A stretch of DNA of 64,000 nt. Source: Streptomyces xanthophaeus (lineage in GTDB: Bacteria; Actinomycetota; Actinomycetes; Streptomycetales; Streptomycetaceae). The number at the start of each line of letters is the position of its first letter. Position 1 is the first letter of the stretch. Below the pieces are notes generated by a model that ran no database searches, was not told the origin of the DNA, and saw nothing but the letters and a program-made list of their open reading frames with translations. Positions 8,941 to 19,846 of the stretch are shown in pieces. Made by a program: the position numbers and the translations under genes. The stretch covers positions 2,728,001 to 2,792,000 of the forward strand of contig NZ_CP076543.1 in NCBI RefSeq assembly GCF_030440515.1. Reading direction: 5' to 3'.

Positions 8941-10931
8941 ATGATCGGTCGCATTCCCGTGCTGGACGTCCGCCCCGCCGTCGACTGCGGCGCCAGACCC
9001 GCAAAGGCGGTCGTGGACGAGGTCTTCGAGATCTCCGCCACCGTGTTCCGCGAAGGACACGACGCCGTCGCCGCCCACCTCGTCCTGCGTGATCCGGGCG
9101 GGCGGCTGCGGGCCCCGGTGCCGCTGAGTGAACTCGCCCCCGGCACCGACCGGTGGGGGACCAAGGTCTCCGTCGAGGCCGAGGGGAGGTGGACGTACAC
9201 CGTCGAGGCGTGGAGCGATCCGGTGGCCACCTGGCGGGCCCATGCCGCGATCAAGATCCCCGCCGGGATCGACACCGGCCTCATGCTGCTGGAGGGCGCG
9301 GAGCTCTACGAGCGGGCCGGGGCCCGGATCCCCAAGCGTGACGGGCGCGAGGCCGTCATGGCCGCCGCCGCGACCATGCGCGACGAGGACCTGCCCGCCG
9401 CCGAACGGTACGAGGCCGCCCTCGACCCGGCCGTGGACGCCGCGTTCGCCAGGCGCCCGTACCGGGAGCTGGTCACCGCCTCCAAGCCCCTGCCGCTGCT
9501 GGTGGAGCGCAAGCGGGCCCTCTTCGGCTCCTGGTACGAGATGTTCCCGCGCTCCGAGGGAGCGGTGCTGGAGCCCGGCGAGGCCCCGGTCAGCGGGACC
9601 TTCCGGACCGCCGCCGAGCGGCTGCCCGCGATCGCGGCGATGGGCTTCGACGTGGTCTACCTGCCGCCCATCCACCCGATCGGGTCCACCTACCGCAAGG
9701 GCCCGAACAACACTCTTTCCGCCGGAAGTTGGGACCCGGGCGTGCCGTGGGCCATCGGCTCCACCGAGGGCGGGCACGATGCGGTCCACCCGGAACTCGG
9801 CACCATCGAGGACTTCGACGCCTTCGTCGGGCGCGCCCGCGAGCTGGGCATGGAGATCGCGCTGGACTTCGCGCTGCAGTGCTCCCCCGACCACCCGTGG
9901 GTGGAGAAGAACCCGCAGTGGTTCCGCCACCGGGCCGACGGGACGATCGCGTACGCCGAGAACCCGCCGAAGAAGTACCAGGACATCTACCCGATCCACT
10001 TCGACACGGACATGGCCGGCATCGTCGAGGAGACCTGCCGGATCCTGCGGCACTGGATGGACCACGGCGTCCGCATCTTCCGGGTCGACAATCCGCACAC
10101 CAAGCCGGTCGTCTTCTGGCAGAAGGTGATCGCGGACATCAACAAGTCCGACCCGGACGTGATCTTCCTGGCCGAGGCCTTCACCCGGCCCGCGATGATG
10201 CGGGCGCTGGCCGCCGTCGGATTCCAGCAGTCGTACACGTACTTCACCTGGCGCAACACCAAGGCCGAGCTGACCGAGTACCTGACCGAGCTGGCGGACA
10301 CCCCCTCCGCGTCGGTCATGCGGCCGAACTTCTTCGTCAACACGCCCGACATCCTGCACGAGTACCTGCAGCACGGCGGCCGTCCCGCCTTCGAGGTCCG
10401 GGCCGTCCTGGCCGCCACCCTCTCCCCCGCCTGGGGGGTCTACGCCGGCTACGAGCTCTGCGAGAACACCCCGGTGCGGGAGGGCAGCGAGGAGTACCTG
10501 AACTCCGAGAAGTACGAGTTCCGGCCGCGCGACTGGGCGGAGGCCGACCGCACCGGCGCGACCATCGCCCCGCTGATCACCTCGCTCAACCGGCTGCGCC
10601 GCCGCAACCCCGCGCTCCAGCAGTTGCGCGACATCCACTTCCACTCGACCGACAACGAACAGGTGATCGCCTATTCGAAGCACGCCGGAGCCAATTCCGT
10701 ACTGGTGGTCGTCAACCTCGATCCGCACCACACCCAGGAGGCGACAGTGTCGTTGGACATGCCGGTACTCGGCCTCGACTGGCACGGGTCCCTCGCGGTG
10801 CGCGACGAGCTCACCGGCGAGACCTATCACTGGGGCAGGGCGAACTACGTGCGCCTAGAGCCGGGCCGCACGCCCGCGCACGTACTTGCTGCTCTGCGAC
10901 CGTCCCCGCCCACCGGAGGGTCACCCACCAC

Positions 10932-10935
<4 letters not shown>
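8941..10935 (+). CDS. glgE: Alpha-1,4-glucan:maltose-1-phosphate maltosyltransferase
   Basis: 664 aa, GH13_3. It extends alpha-1,4-glucans using maltose-1-phosphate made by Pep2. N-terminal ~190 residues are the GlgE beta-sandwich/dimer region; the catalytic barrel follows. Catalytic residues by motif: nucleophile D383 (RVDNPH), acid/base E412 (LAEAF), D470 (VNTPD), equivalent to D394, E423 and D480 in S. coelicolor GlgE. Other markers: [22 protein letters not shown], and YELCENTPV near the C-terminus. ATG at 8941; it overlaps treS by ATGA (10932-10935), so the two are translationally coupled. Confidence 0.97.
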
Positions 10936-12650
<1,715 letters not shown>

Positions 12651-12742
12651 TCGGGAGCCGGTCCGGGGGCGAGTGAGCCGAAGGAGCGCGCCCGCGAGCC
12701 GGGCTCACGGCGCTCCGGAGGCGAACCGAGCCTTCACACCAG

Positions 12743-12779
12743 GGGGCGGGCAGCTCGAATGGGTCAATCGCCCGCCCCT
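12743..12779 (+). other. Hairpin in the treS-pep2 gap
   Basis: GGGGCGGGC pairs with GCCCGCCCC around an 18-nt loop, 93 bp after the treS stop codon and 106 bp before pep2. Another potential pairing (GTGAGCC/GGCTCAC, 12673-12708) overlaps GGAGCGC/GCGCTCC (12683-12716). It could reduce read-through to pep2-glgB. Confidence 0.4.
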
Positions 12780-12885
12780 GTACGGACCATCCTGACCCGA
12801 CACTCGCACATGCCGGAGAAGCAACTGCCGCGCATCCGGGACACTCTGCGCATTCTGTGACGGCCCGGGGAAAGGACGCGACGCC

Positions 12886-14331
12886 ATGTCGGAGGCTGCA
12901 TCCGCCCGGAGCCGGCTGACGGCCGACCGGGCCGCCGGGATCGCTCCACTGGAGCCGATGCTCAAGGCCTGGCTGCCCGCACAGCGCTGGTTCGCGGGCA
13001 AGGGCCGCACCATCAGCAGGCTCAGGACCGTCTCGGCGGCCGAACTGCTGCCGCCGGGATCCACCCCCGGACTGCTGCACCTGCTCCTCGACGTCGACGG
13101 GGACTGCTACCAACTGCTGCTGGGCATCCGCCCGTCCCTGCCGCCCGCCCTCGCGCCCACCCTCATCGGCCATGCCGAGGACGGTCCGTACGCGGGCCGG
13201 GCGGTCTACGAGGCGCTGGGCGATCCCCGGCTCGCGGCCATGCTGCTGGAACGGCTGCGCTCCCCCGGGGTACTCGGTCCGCTGCGCTTCGACCGGGACC
13301 CGGCCACGCCGATCCCGGCGGGGCTCACCCCCCGGCCGCTGTCCGGGGAGCAGACCAACTCCTCGCTCATCTACGGAGATTCGTTCATCCTGAAGGTGTT
13401 CCGCCGGGTCGGCCCCGGGGTCAACCCGGACCTGGAACTGCCCAGGGCGCTGGCCGCCGCCGGCTGCGCCCGGGTCCCGGCCCCCGTCGCCTGGTACGAG
13501 GCCGAACCGCCCGGCAGCGAACCGCTGACCCTGGGCGTGCTCCAGCCGTACCTGCGCGGCTCCGACGACGGCTGGCAGCTCGCGCTGCGCCGGCTCGGTG
13601 CCGGGGACGACTTCACCGCCGAGGCGCACGCGCTGGGCCGGGCCACCGCCGAGGTGCACAGTGCGCTGGCCGCGGCGCTGCCCACGGTCGCGCTCGGCCC
13701 GGAGCAGACCGCCCGGCTCGCGGCGGGGATGACGGCCCGGCTGGCAGCGACAGCCCGGGAGGTACCGGCGCTGCGGCCCTACGAGGCGGGGCTGCGGGGC
13801 GCCTTCGACGCGCTGGCGGCCTCCCGGGGGGCGGGGGTGCCCGCCCAGCGGATCCACGGGGACCTCCATCTGGGTCAGACCCTGCGCACCCTCGACGGCA
13901 GCTGGTCGTTGATCGACTTCGAGGGCGAGCCGGCCCGGCCGCTGGCCGACCGGCGCCGCCCCGAACCGGCGGTGCGCGACATCGCCGGGATACTGCGCTC
14001 CTTCGACTACGCCGCCCGCTCGCACCGGCCGTTCGCCCCCGCCTGGGCGGACGACTGCCGGGCAGCCTTCTGCGAGGGCTACGCCCGCACCACCGGCCGG
14101 GACCCCCGCGAGGACCCCGTGCTGCTGCGCGCGTACGAGACCGACAAGGCGGTGTACGAGGCCCGTTACGAGTCGCGGCACCGCCCCGACTGGCTGCACG
14201 TCCCGATGGCCGCGATCCGGCGGCTCTCGGAGCCCGCCCGGCCCGCCCACCGCGTGCCGCCGACCCCGTCCGCCCCCGGCTCCATCTCCCCTCACCCCCA
14301 CCCGAAGCCCCCGAGGAGGCCGCTCGCGTGA
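12886..14331 (+). CDS. pep2: Maltokinase (ATP: maltose 1-phosphotransferase)
   Basis: 481 aa. Phosphorylates maltose to maltose-1-phosphate for GlgE. The fold is kinase-like (aminoglycoside phosphotransferase type): catalytic loop HGDLHLGQ with D326, metal site DFEGEP with D344, and the N-lobe marker QRWFAGKGR near residues 33-41. The C-terminus ends in a Pro/His-rich tail. ATG at 12886 follows GGGGAAAGGA. Unlike glgE-treS it is separated from treS by 235 bp. Its stop overlaps the GTG start of glgB (GTGA), so pep2 and glgB are coupled. Confidence 0.95.
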   Translation: MSEAASARSRLTADRAAGIAPLEPMLKAWLPAQRWFAGKGRTISRLRTVSAAELLPPGSTPGLLHLLLDVDGDCYQLLLGIRPSLPPALAPTLIGHAEDGPYAGRAVYEALGDPRLAAMLLERLRSPGVLGPLRFDRDPATPIPAGLTPRPLSGEQTNSSLIYGDSFILKVFRRVGPGVNPDLELPRALAAAGCARVPAPVAWYEAEPPGSEPLTLGVLQPYLRGSDDGWQLALRRLGAGDDFTAEAHALGRATAEVHSALAAALPTVALGPEQTARLAAGMTARLAATAREVPALRPYEAGLRGAFDALAASRGAGVPAQRIHGDLHLGQTLRTLDGSWSLIDFEGEPARPLADRRRPEPAVRDIAGILRSFDYAARSHRPFAPAWADDCRAAFCEGYARTTGRDPREDPVLLRAYETDKAVYEARYESRHRPDWLHVPMAAIRRLSEPARPAHRVPPTPSAPGSISPHPHPKPPRRPLA

Positions 14332-16640
14332 GCGCCGCACGACAGCCGTCACCGACCGTCCGCGACGAAGCCGCACCCGCCCCCGACCCCGCTCCGGCGG
14401 CCGCGCCGGTGAAGAAGGCCCGGGCGCCCCGGGCCCGCCGCGCCGCCCCTCCGCGCGGCGTCCGGCCGGCGCCCGCACTCGGCACGGACGAACGGGCCCG
14501 GCTGCTGGAGGGCCGCCACCACGATCCGCACGCGGTGCTGGGGGCCCGTGCCCAGCGGGGCGGGGTGGCCTTCCGGGTGCTGCGCCCCTTTGCCAAGGCG
14601 GTCACCGTCGTCGCGAAGGGGCTGCGGGCCGAGCTCCTCGACGAGGGCGACGGGCTGTTCTCGGGGCTGCTGCCGCTGACCGGTGTGCCGGAGTACCGGC
14701 TGCTGGTCACGTACGACAGCGACGAGATCGAGATCCACGACCCCTACCGGTTCCTGCCCGCCCTCGGCGAGCTGGACCTGCACCTGATCGGCGAGGGCCG
14801 CCACGAGCAGCTGTGGAAGGCGCTCGGCGCCGAGCCGATGGAGCACCAGGGGGTGGCCGGGACCCGCTTCACGGTGTGGGCGCCCAACGCCCAGGGGGTC
14901 CGGGTCACCGGGGACTTCTCGTACTGGGACTCCGTCGCCTACCCGATGCGCTCGCTCGGGTCCACCGGCGTGTGGGAGCTGTTCCTGCCCGGGGTGGGCG
15001 CCGGCACGCTCTACAAGTACGACATCACGCGCCCGGACGGCAGCCACACCCTGCGCGCGGACCCGATGGCCCGCTCCGCGGAGGTCCCCCCGGCGAACGC
15101 CTCGGTGGTGACCTCCTCCCGGCACGAGTGGCAGGACGCGGCGTGGATGGCCGGGCGCGGTGCCCGTCCCCCGCACCAGGCCCCCTTCTCGGTGTACGAG
15201 CTGCACCTGGCGTCCTGGCGGCCTGGGCTCTCGTACCGGCAGCTCGCCGAGCAGCTCCCCGCGTACGTCAAGGAGCTGGGCTTCACCCACGTGGAACTGA
15301 TGCCGGTCGCCGAGCATCCGTTCGGCGGCTCGTGGGGCTACCAGGTCACCGGCTTCTACGCGCCGACCTCGCGGATGGGCACCCCGGACGACTTCCGCTT
15401 CCTCGTGGACGCGCTGCACCGGGCCGGGATCGGGGTGATCGTCGACTGGGTGCCCGCGCACTTCCCGCGCGACGACTGGGCCCTCGCGGAGTTCGACGGG
15501 CGGCCGCTGTACGAGCACCAGGACCCGCGGCGGGCCGCGCACCCGGACTGGGGGACGCTGGAGTTCGACTACGGCCGCAAGGAGGTCCGCAACTTCCTCG
15601 TCGCCAACGCCGTGTACTGGTGCGAGGAGTTCCACGTGGACGGCCTGCGCGTGGACGCGGTGGCCTCGATGCTCTACCTCGACTACTCGCGCGGCGAGGG
15701 CGAGTGGGCGCCCAACGAGCACGGCGGGCGGGAGAACCTGGACGCGGTCGGCTTCCTCCAGGAGATGAACGCGACCGTGTACCGGCGCTGTCCGGGGGTG
15801 GTGACCATCGCGGAGGAGTCCACGGCGTGGACGGGCGTGACCCGGCCGACGGACGGCGGCGGGCTCGGCTTCGGCCTGAAGTGGAACATGGGCTGGATGC
15901 ACGACACCCTGCGCTACATGTCGAAGGAGCCGGTGCACCGCAAGTACCACCACCACGACATGACCTTCGGGATGATCTACGCCTTCAGCGAGAACTACGT
16001 GCTGCCGATCTCGCACGACGAGGTGGTGCACGGCAAGGGATCTCTGGTGTCGAGGATGCCCGGGGACGACTGGTGGCAGCGGCGGGCCTCGCACCGGGCG
16101 TACCTGGGCTTCATGTGGGCCCATCCGGGCAAGCAACTGCTCTTCATGGGGCAGGAGTTCGCGCAGGGGTCGGAGTGGTCGGAGGTGTACGGGCCGGACT
16201 GGTGGCTGCTGGACTCCTCCTACGCGGCGGCCGGTGACCACCGCGGCGTACGGGACCTGGTGCGCGACCTGAACCGCACGTACACGGCGGCGCCCGCCCT
16301 GTGGGAGCGGGACACCGTGCCGGAGGGCTTCGCCTGGGTGGAGGCGGACGCCGCGGAGGACAACGTCTTCGCGTTCCTGCGGTACGCGCAGGACGGCTCC
16401 CAGCTCCTGGCGGTGTCGAACTTCTCGCCCGTGGTCCGGCACGGCTACCGGATCGGGGTGCCCGAGGAGGTGCCGCTGTGGCGGGAGGTGCTCAACACCG
16501 ACCTGGAGGTCTACGGCGGCAGCGGCATCCACCACACGCAGCCGCTGCGGCCGGAGCCGGTTCCTGCGCAGGGCCGCCCGGCGAGCCTGCGCATGACCAT
16601 CCCGCCGCTGGCGACGGTCTGGTTCCGGCCACAGGGCTGA
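14328..16640 (+). CDS. glgB: 1,4-alpha-glucan branching enzyme
   Basis: 770 aa, GH13_9. Introduces alpha-1,6 branches into the glucan made by GlgE. An Ala/Pro/Lys/Arg-rich N-terminal extension (~45 residues, [14 protein letters not shown]) precedes two beta-sandwich modules (the second begins near [21 protein letters not shown]) and the catalytic barrel. Nucleophile D443 ([10 protein letters not shown]), acid/base E496 (IAEESTAW), and the third carboxylate in [15 protein letters not shown] start overlaps the pep2 stop. It is the last gene of the cluster and converges on trxA with 24 bp between. Confidence 0.96.
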   Translation: MSAARQPSPTVRDEAAPAPDPAPAAAPVKKARAPRARRAAPPRGVRPAPALGTDERARLLEGRHHDPHAVLGARAQRGGVAFRVLRPFAKAVTVVAKGLRAELLDEGDGLFSGLLPLTGVPEYRLLVTYDSDEIEIHDPYRFLPALGELDLHLIGEGRHEQLWKALGAEPMEHQGVAGTRFTVWAPNAQGVRVTGDFSYWDSVAYPMRSLGSTGVWELFLPGVGAGTLYKYDITRPDGSHTLRADPMARSAEVPPANASVVTSSRHEWQDAAWMAGRGARPPHQAPFSVYELHLASWRPGLSYRQLAEQLPAYVKELGFTHVELMPVAEHPFGGSWGYQVTGFYAPTSRMGTPDDFRFLVDALHRAGIGVIVDWVPAHFPRDDWALAEFDGRPLYEHQDPRRAAHPDWGTLEFDYGRKEVRNFLVANAVYWCEEFHVDGLRVDAVASMLYLDYSRGEGEWAPNEHGGRENLDAVGFLQEMNATVYRRCPGVVTIAEESTAWTGVTRPTDGGGLGFGLKWNMGWMHDTLRYMSKEPVHRKYHHHDMTFGMIYAFSENYVLPISHDEVVHGKGSLVSRMPGDDWWQRRASHRAYLGFMWAHPGKQLLFMGQEFAQGSEWSEVYGPDWWLLDSSYAAAGDHRGVRDLVRDLNRTYTAAPALWERDTVPEGFAWVEADAAEDNVFAFLRYAQDGSQLLAVSNFSPVVRHGYRIGVPEEVPLWREVLNTDLEVYGGSGIHHTQPLRPEPVPAQGRPASLRMTIPPLATVWFRPQG

Positions 16641-16664
16641 GCCCGCAGGGGCTCGCGCCGGGGC

Positions 16665-17006
16665 TCAGGCCGAGGCGAGCTGCTCCTCCAGTTCCTGGAG
16701 CAGCCGGCGCTTGGCCCGGGCCCCGACCATCTGCTGGACGGGCTCGCCGTCACGGAAGACGAGCAGGGTCGGCATGGACAGCACCCCGTACCGGGTGACG
16801 GCCCCGGGGTTGCTGTCCGCGTCGATCTGCACGACCTTGAGCCGGCCGGCCTCCTCGGCGGCGATCGAGGAGAGTACGGGGGCGAGCTGGCGGCAGGGGC
16901 CGCACCAGTCCGCGGTGAACTCCACGAGGACGGGCCGTCCCCGCTCCCCGAGCACCTCGGCCTCGAAATCCGCGTCGGTCACCTGCGCCACACCGTGGGC
17001 CTTCAT
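16665..17006 (-). CDS. trxA: Thioredoxin
   Basis: 113 aa, the size of a classical cytoplasmic thioredoxin. The active site is W34-C35-G36-P37-C38 within VEFTADWCGPCRQLAPV; the cis-proline loop is LSMPTLLVF. It lies 25 bp downstream of a MerR regulator on the same strand and is almost certainly in the same operon, so its level should follow that regulator's signal. Confidence 0.93.
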   Translation of the reverse strand: MKAHGVAQVTDADFEAEVLGERGRPVLVEFTADWCGPCRQLAPVLSSIAAEEAGRLKVVQIDADSNPGAVTRYGVLSMPTLLVFRDGEPVQQMVGARAKRRLLQELEEQLASA

Positions 17007-17031
17007 GCCACCGTCCCTCTCGTCCGTCCGG

Positions 17032-17424
17032 TCATCCGGTCATCTCGCACTTCGGCACGGCCGCTTCGCCGGCCGCCCGTTCCGCGTCAGCCAACTGCCG
17101 TCCCAGCTGTTCGCGCACGTCGGCCAGCTGGCCGATCAGGCCGTCCAGTTCGGCGAGCTTGCGCCGGTAGACGGCGAGCGAGGCGGGGCAGGAGTCCCCG
17201 GCCGGGTGGCCGGCCCGCAGGCAGTCCACGAAGGGCCGGGTCTCCTCCAGCTCGAAGCCGAAGTCCTGGAGCGTGCGGATCTGGCTCAGCAGCCGCAGGT
17301 CGTCCTCGTCGTAGGTCCGGTAGCCGTTGCCGGCCCGCCGCGCGGGGAGCAGCCCGCGCGACTCGTAGTACCTGAGCGTCCGGGTGCTGGTTCCCGCCCG
17401 CTCCGCCAGTTCGCCGATGCGCAT
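17032..17424 (-). CDS. MerR family regulator, probably redox- or metal-responsive
   Basis: 130 aa. Residues 1-70 are a standard MerR winged helix (MRIGELAERAGTSTRTLRYYESRGLLPARR), followed by a coiled-coil dimerisation helix. Three cysteines: C68 and C79 (DCLRAGHPAGDSCP), at the end of the DNA-binding region where many MerR proteins sense ligands, and C126 near the C-terminus. ATG at 17424 lies 6 nt after its -10 element, so the mRNA is probably leaderless. Its own promoter has a 19-bp spacer and dyad, implying autoregulation. The thioredoxin downstream suggests a thiol or disulfide signal. Confidence 0.88.
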   Translation of the reverse strand: MRIGELAERAGTSTRTLRYYESRGLLPARRAGNGYRTYDEDDLRLLSQIRTLQDFGFELEETRPFVDCLRAGHPAGDSCPASLAVYRRKLAELDGLIGQLADVREQLGRQLADAERAAGEAAVPKCEMTG

Positions 17425-17461
17425 GGAACGACCGTATTCCTTGACGCGGACGTCAAGGCAA
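17425..17461 (-). promoter_or_regulatory. MerR-type promoter and operator
   Basis: On the minus strand: -35 TTGCCT (17461-17456), a 19-bp spacer, -10 TACGGT (17436-17431), then six bases to the ATG. A dyad CCTTGAC-N6-GTCAAGG (17458-17439) lies across the spacer. An overlong 19-bp spacer with an internal dyad is the classic arrangement activated by MerR-family DNA distortion. Confidence 0.8.
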
Positions 17462-17757
17462 GACGAGGCGGGGAAGAAGGGCGGGGCCCTCACCACCCCC
17501 GTCGGCGAGGGCCCCGGAAAGGATCACGCAGAAAAGGGCCGGTCGGTTCGGATTGTGCGAAGAGTGTGAGAGGTCTTGCATCGACGGGCGTTGGCTGGAA
17601 CCGTACATACGGAAAAGATCTTCCGCTTCACCGATTACCGGACAGTCGCCCGGAAACCCGGCGAAAGGCCTTAACTTCATAGGACTTTCCTACGAGGTAT
17701 GGGCTTGTTTGTTTGGTCTGTAGGCGCCGCAGCCTGGCCACTTCTACGGTGTGCGGT
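17462..17757. other. Intergenic region between the MerR gene and the HTH gene
   Basis: With the MerR promoter, 333 bp are gene-free. Two small dyads are visible: CGGAA-N6-TTCCG (17610-17625) and TAGGA-N3-TCCTA (17680-17692). They are candidates for control of the plus-strand HTH gene. Nothing else was seen. Confidence 0.45.
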
Positions 17758-18441
17758 GTGCACTCCAGCCCACCTTTCAATGCCCCCGCCGCGCGTCGCC
17801 TGCGCGCGGCCCTGGGCATGGCTCCCGGACATGTCGCCTACGGCCTGCGTGCCCAGTACGGACTCGTCGTCGCGCCCGAGACCGTGATGGCCTGGGAGCG
17901 TGGCGAGATATCACCTTCCTCCGCCGAGCTCACGGCTCTCGCGGGCGTCCTGTGGTGTGCGCCCGGCGAACTGCTCGCCGAACCGGTCACCCTGCGGGAG
18001 CACCGGGTCGCCCGGGGGCTCGCGGCGGACGACCTGGCCCGCCGGATCGGCCTGGAGACGGGCTCCTACCAGAAGATGGAGGACACCGGGCGCTGGAAGG
18101 GCAACGAACGGCAGTCCGCCGCCCTGGCCACGGTGCTGGGTCTGACGCTGGCCCAGTTCGTGACGGCGACCGGCAAGCACGAGGAGCTCGCCGAGATGCT
18201 CCGCAGTGCGGTGACCACGCGCTGGCAGGCGTACGTGAAGCCGCTGGGCAAGCTGCTGCCGATCCCCAAGCACCATCTGGAGACGGTGCTGGAGCAGCTG
18301 CACGGCGACTACCAGTCGCGGATGGTGGCGACGCTCAGCTGGGGCGGCGGCCAGGGCGAGGCCGGCAGCGGGGACGCGGGCCGGGAGTTCCTCGCCGAGA
18401 TCGTGGACCGGTTCTGGCAGCTCGCGGGCGGTGCGGCGTAG
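17758..18441 (+). CDS. XRE-type helix-turn-helix DNA-binding protein
   Basis: 227 aa from GTG at 17758; GTG 17749 and TTG 17713 are possible upstream starts, and none has a clear ribosome binding site. Two helix-turn-helix-like units are visible: residues ~12-62 (LRAQYGLVVAPETVMAWERGE) and ~80-130 (LREHRVARGLAADDLARRIGLETGSYQKME), a double-XRE layout. The C-terminal ~100 residues have no recognised domain. Cytoplasmic; the target is unknown. Confidence 0.8.
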   Translation: MHSSPPFNAPAARRLRAALGMAPGHVAYGLRAQYGLVVAPETVMAWERGEISPSSAELTALAGVLWCAPGELLAEPVTLREHRVARGLAADDLARRIGLETGSYQKMEDTGRWKGNERQSAALATVLGLTLAQFVTATGKHEELAEMLRSAVTTRWQAYVKPLGKLLPIPKHHLETVLEQLHGDYQSRMVATLSWGGGQGEAGSGDAGREFLAEIVDRFWQLAGGAA

Positions 18442-18473
18442 GACGGGCACATCGGGCGGACCACCGGCATCGG

Positions 18474-18521
18474 CGAACGGCCCCGGACCCGGCGCGGACG
18501 CGCGGGGACCGGGGCCGTTCG
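18474..18521. terminator. Bidirectional terminator between the HTH gene and pfkA
   Basis: CGAACGGCCCCGG (18474-18486) pairs with CCGGGGCCGTTCG (18509-18521), a 13-bp stem with a GC-rich 22-nt loop, midway between the convergent stops at 18441 and 18597. Confidence 0.7.
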
Positions 18522-18596
18522 TCCTCGGAAGCCGGGGAGGCCGGTGAGGCCGGGAAATGCCGGAAGGCCGGGTGGCAGGTCCCGCCCGGGCCGGCG

Positions 18597-19622
18597 TCAG
18601 AAGACGGATTCGGCCTCGTACATGCGCTCCTCGGGGACGGTCTTCAGCTCGGTGACGGCCTCGGCGAGCGGGGCCATCACGATGTCGGTGCCGCGCAGGG
18701 CGGTCATGTTGCCGTATTCGCCGCGGTGGACGGCCTCGACGGCGTGCCAGCCGAAGCGGGTCGCGAGGACGCGGTCGTAGGCGGTGGGGGTGCCGCCGCG
18801 CTGGACGTGGCCGAGGATGACCGGGCGGGCCTCCTTGCCGAGGCGGTGCTCCAGTTCGATCGCGAGGCGGTTGCCGATGCCGGCGAAGCGCTCGTGGCCG
18901 TAGGCGTCGATCGCGCCCTTCTCGTAGGGCATGGAGCCCTCGGCCGGGTGTGCGCCCTCGGCCACGCAGATCACGGCGAACTTCTTACCGCGGGCGAACC
19001 GTTCCTCCACCATCTTCACCAGGGCTTCCACCTCGAAGGGGCGCTCCGGCAGGCAGATGCCGTGCGCACCGCCGGCCATGCCGGACTCCAGGGCGATCCA
19101 GCCCGCGTGGCGGCCCATGACCTCGACGACCATCACGCGCTGGTGCGATTCCGCGGTGGTCTTGAGGCGGTCGATCGCCTCGGTGGCGACCATGACGGCG
19201 GTGTCGAAGCCGAAGGTGCGGTCGGTGGAGGAGATGTCGTTGTCGATGGTCTTCGGTACGCCGACGACCGGCATCCCGGCGTCCGACAGCATCCGGGAGG
19301 CGGTCAGGGTGCCTTCGCCGCCGATCGGGATGAGGGCGTCGATGCCGTAGCGGGTCGCCAGCTCCTGGGCGTTCTCGGCGGCTTCGTGGAGACGGGCGCG
19401 TTCCATGCGCGCCGAACCGAGGATCGTGCCGCCGCGGGCGAGGATGCCACTGACGGCATTGATGTCGAGGGGGCGGAAATGGCCGTCGAGGAGGCCCTTG
19501 AAGCCGTCCTCGAAACCGATGACCTCATCTCCGTGCCCGACCAGGGCACGGTGTACGACCGACCGGATGACAGCGTTGAGGCCCGGACAGTCGCCGCCTG
19601 CGGTGAGAACTCCGATACGCAT
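18597..19622 (-). CDS. pfkA: 6-phosphofructokinase
   Basis: 341 aa. Converts fructose-6-phosphate to fructose-1,6-bisphosphate. Motifs: AGGDCPGLNAVIR (5-20), nucleotide loop GGEGTL (101-106), catalytic PKTIDNDI with D127/D129, and MGRHAGW. The GGEGTL/GGDCPGLN form places it in the actinobacterial group related to PPi-dependent enzymes; S. coelicolor PfkA of this type uses ATP, so ATP is expected here. ATG at 19622; upstream in-frame codons lack a binding site. Divergent from pta. Confidence 0.94.
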   Translation of the reverse strand: MRIGVLTAGGDCPGLNAVIRSVVHRALVGHGDEVIGFEDGFKGLLDGHFRPLDINAVSGILARGGTILGSARMERARLHEAAENAQELATRYGIDALIPIGGEGTLTASRMLSDAGMPVVGVPKTIDNDISSTDRTFGFDTAVMVATEAIDRLKTTAESHQRVMVVEVMGRHAGWIALESGMAGGAHGICLPERPFEVEALVKMVEERFARGKKFAVICVAEGAHPAEGSMPYEKGAIDAYGHERFAGIGNRLAIELEHRLGKEARPVILGHVQRGGTPTAYDRVLATRFGWHAVEAVHRGEYGNMTALRGTDIVMAPLAEAVTELKTVPEERMYEAESVF

Positions 19623-19772
19623 CGTGCTGTGTCTCCTGCCGTACATATGAAGGGCGTAATGGTGAAGCCTGTCCGATTGTTCCACGGGCCCGGGACGCCG
19701 CACGTTTTCGGCGACCACGCCCCGAAGGCCCTTCGGCCCTCCCGGCCAGGCCTTTTCCCCAGGGGCGCCCTA

Positions 19773-19816
19773 CCCATTGACAGAGGTATTGTCAAGGGGT
19801 CGAGCCAGATCAAAAT
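19773..19816. promoter_or_regulatory. Shared dyad and promoters between pfkA and pta
   Basis: The dyad TTGACA-N7-TGTCAA (19777-19795) is extended by CCC/GGG outside one mismatch. On the minus strand it supplies -35 TTGACA, 17 bp from TAGGGC, for pfkA. On the plus strand TTGTCA (19789-19794) is 16 bp from CAAAAT (19811-19816), for pta. A factor bound here would control both directions. Confidence 0.55.
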
Positions 19817-19846
19817 GACCTTCACAGCATGGGACGGAGAGCGGGC

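Noticed and set aside
8674..10830. 718-codon minus-strand frame opposite glgE
   Set aside because: glgE on the plus strand has complete catalytic motifs; the antisense frame has no recognisable domain.
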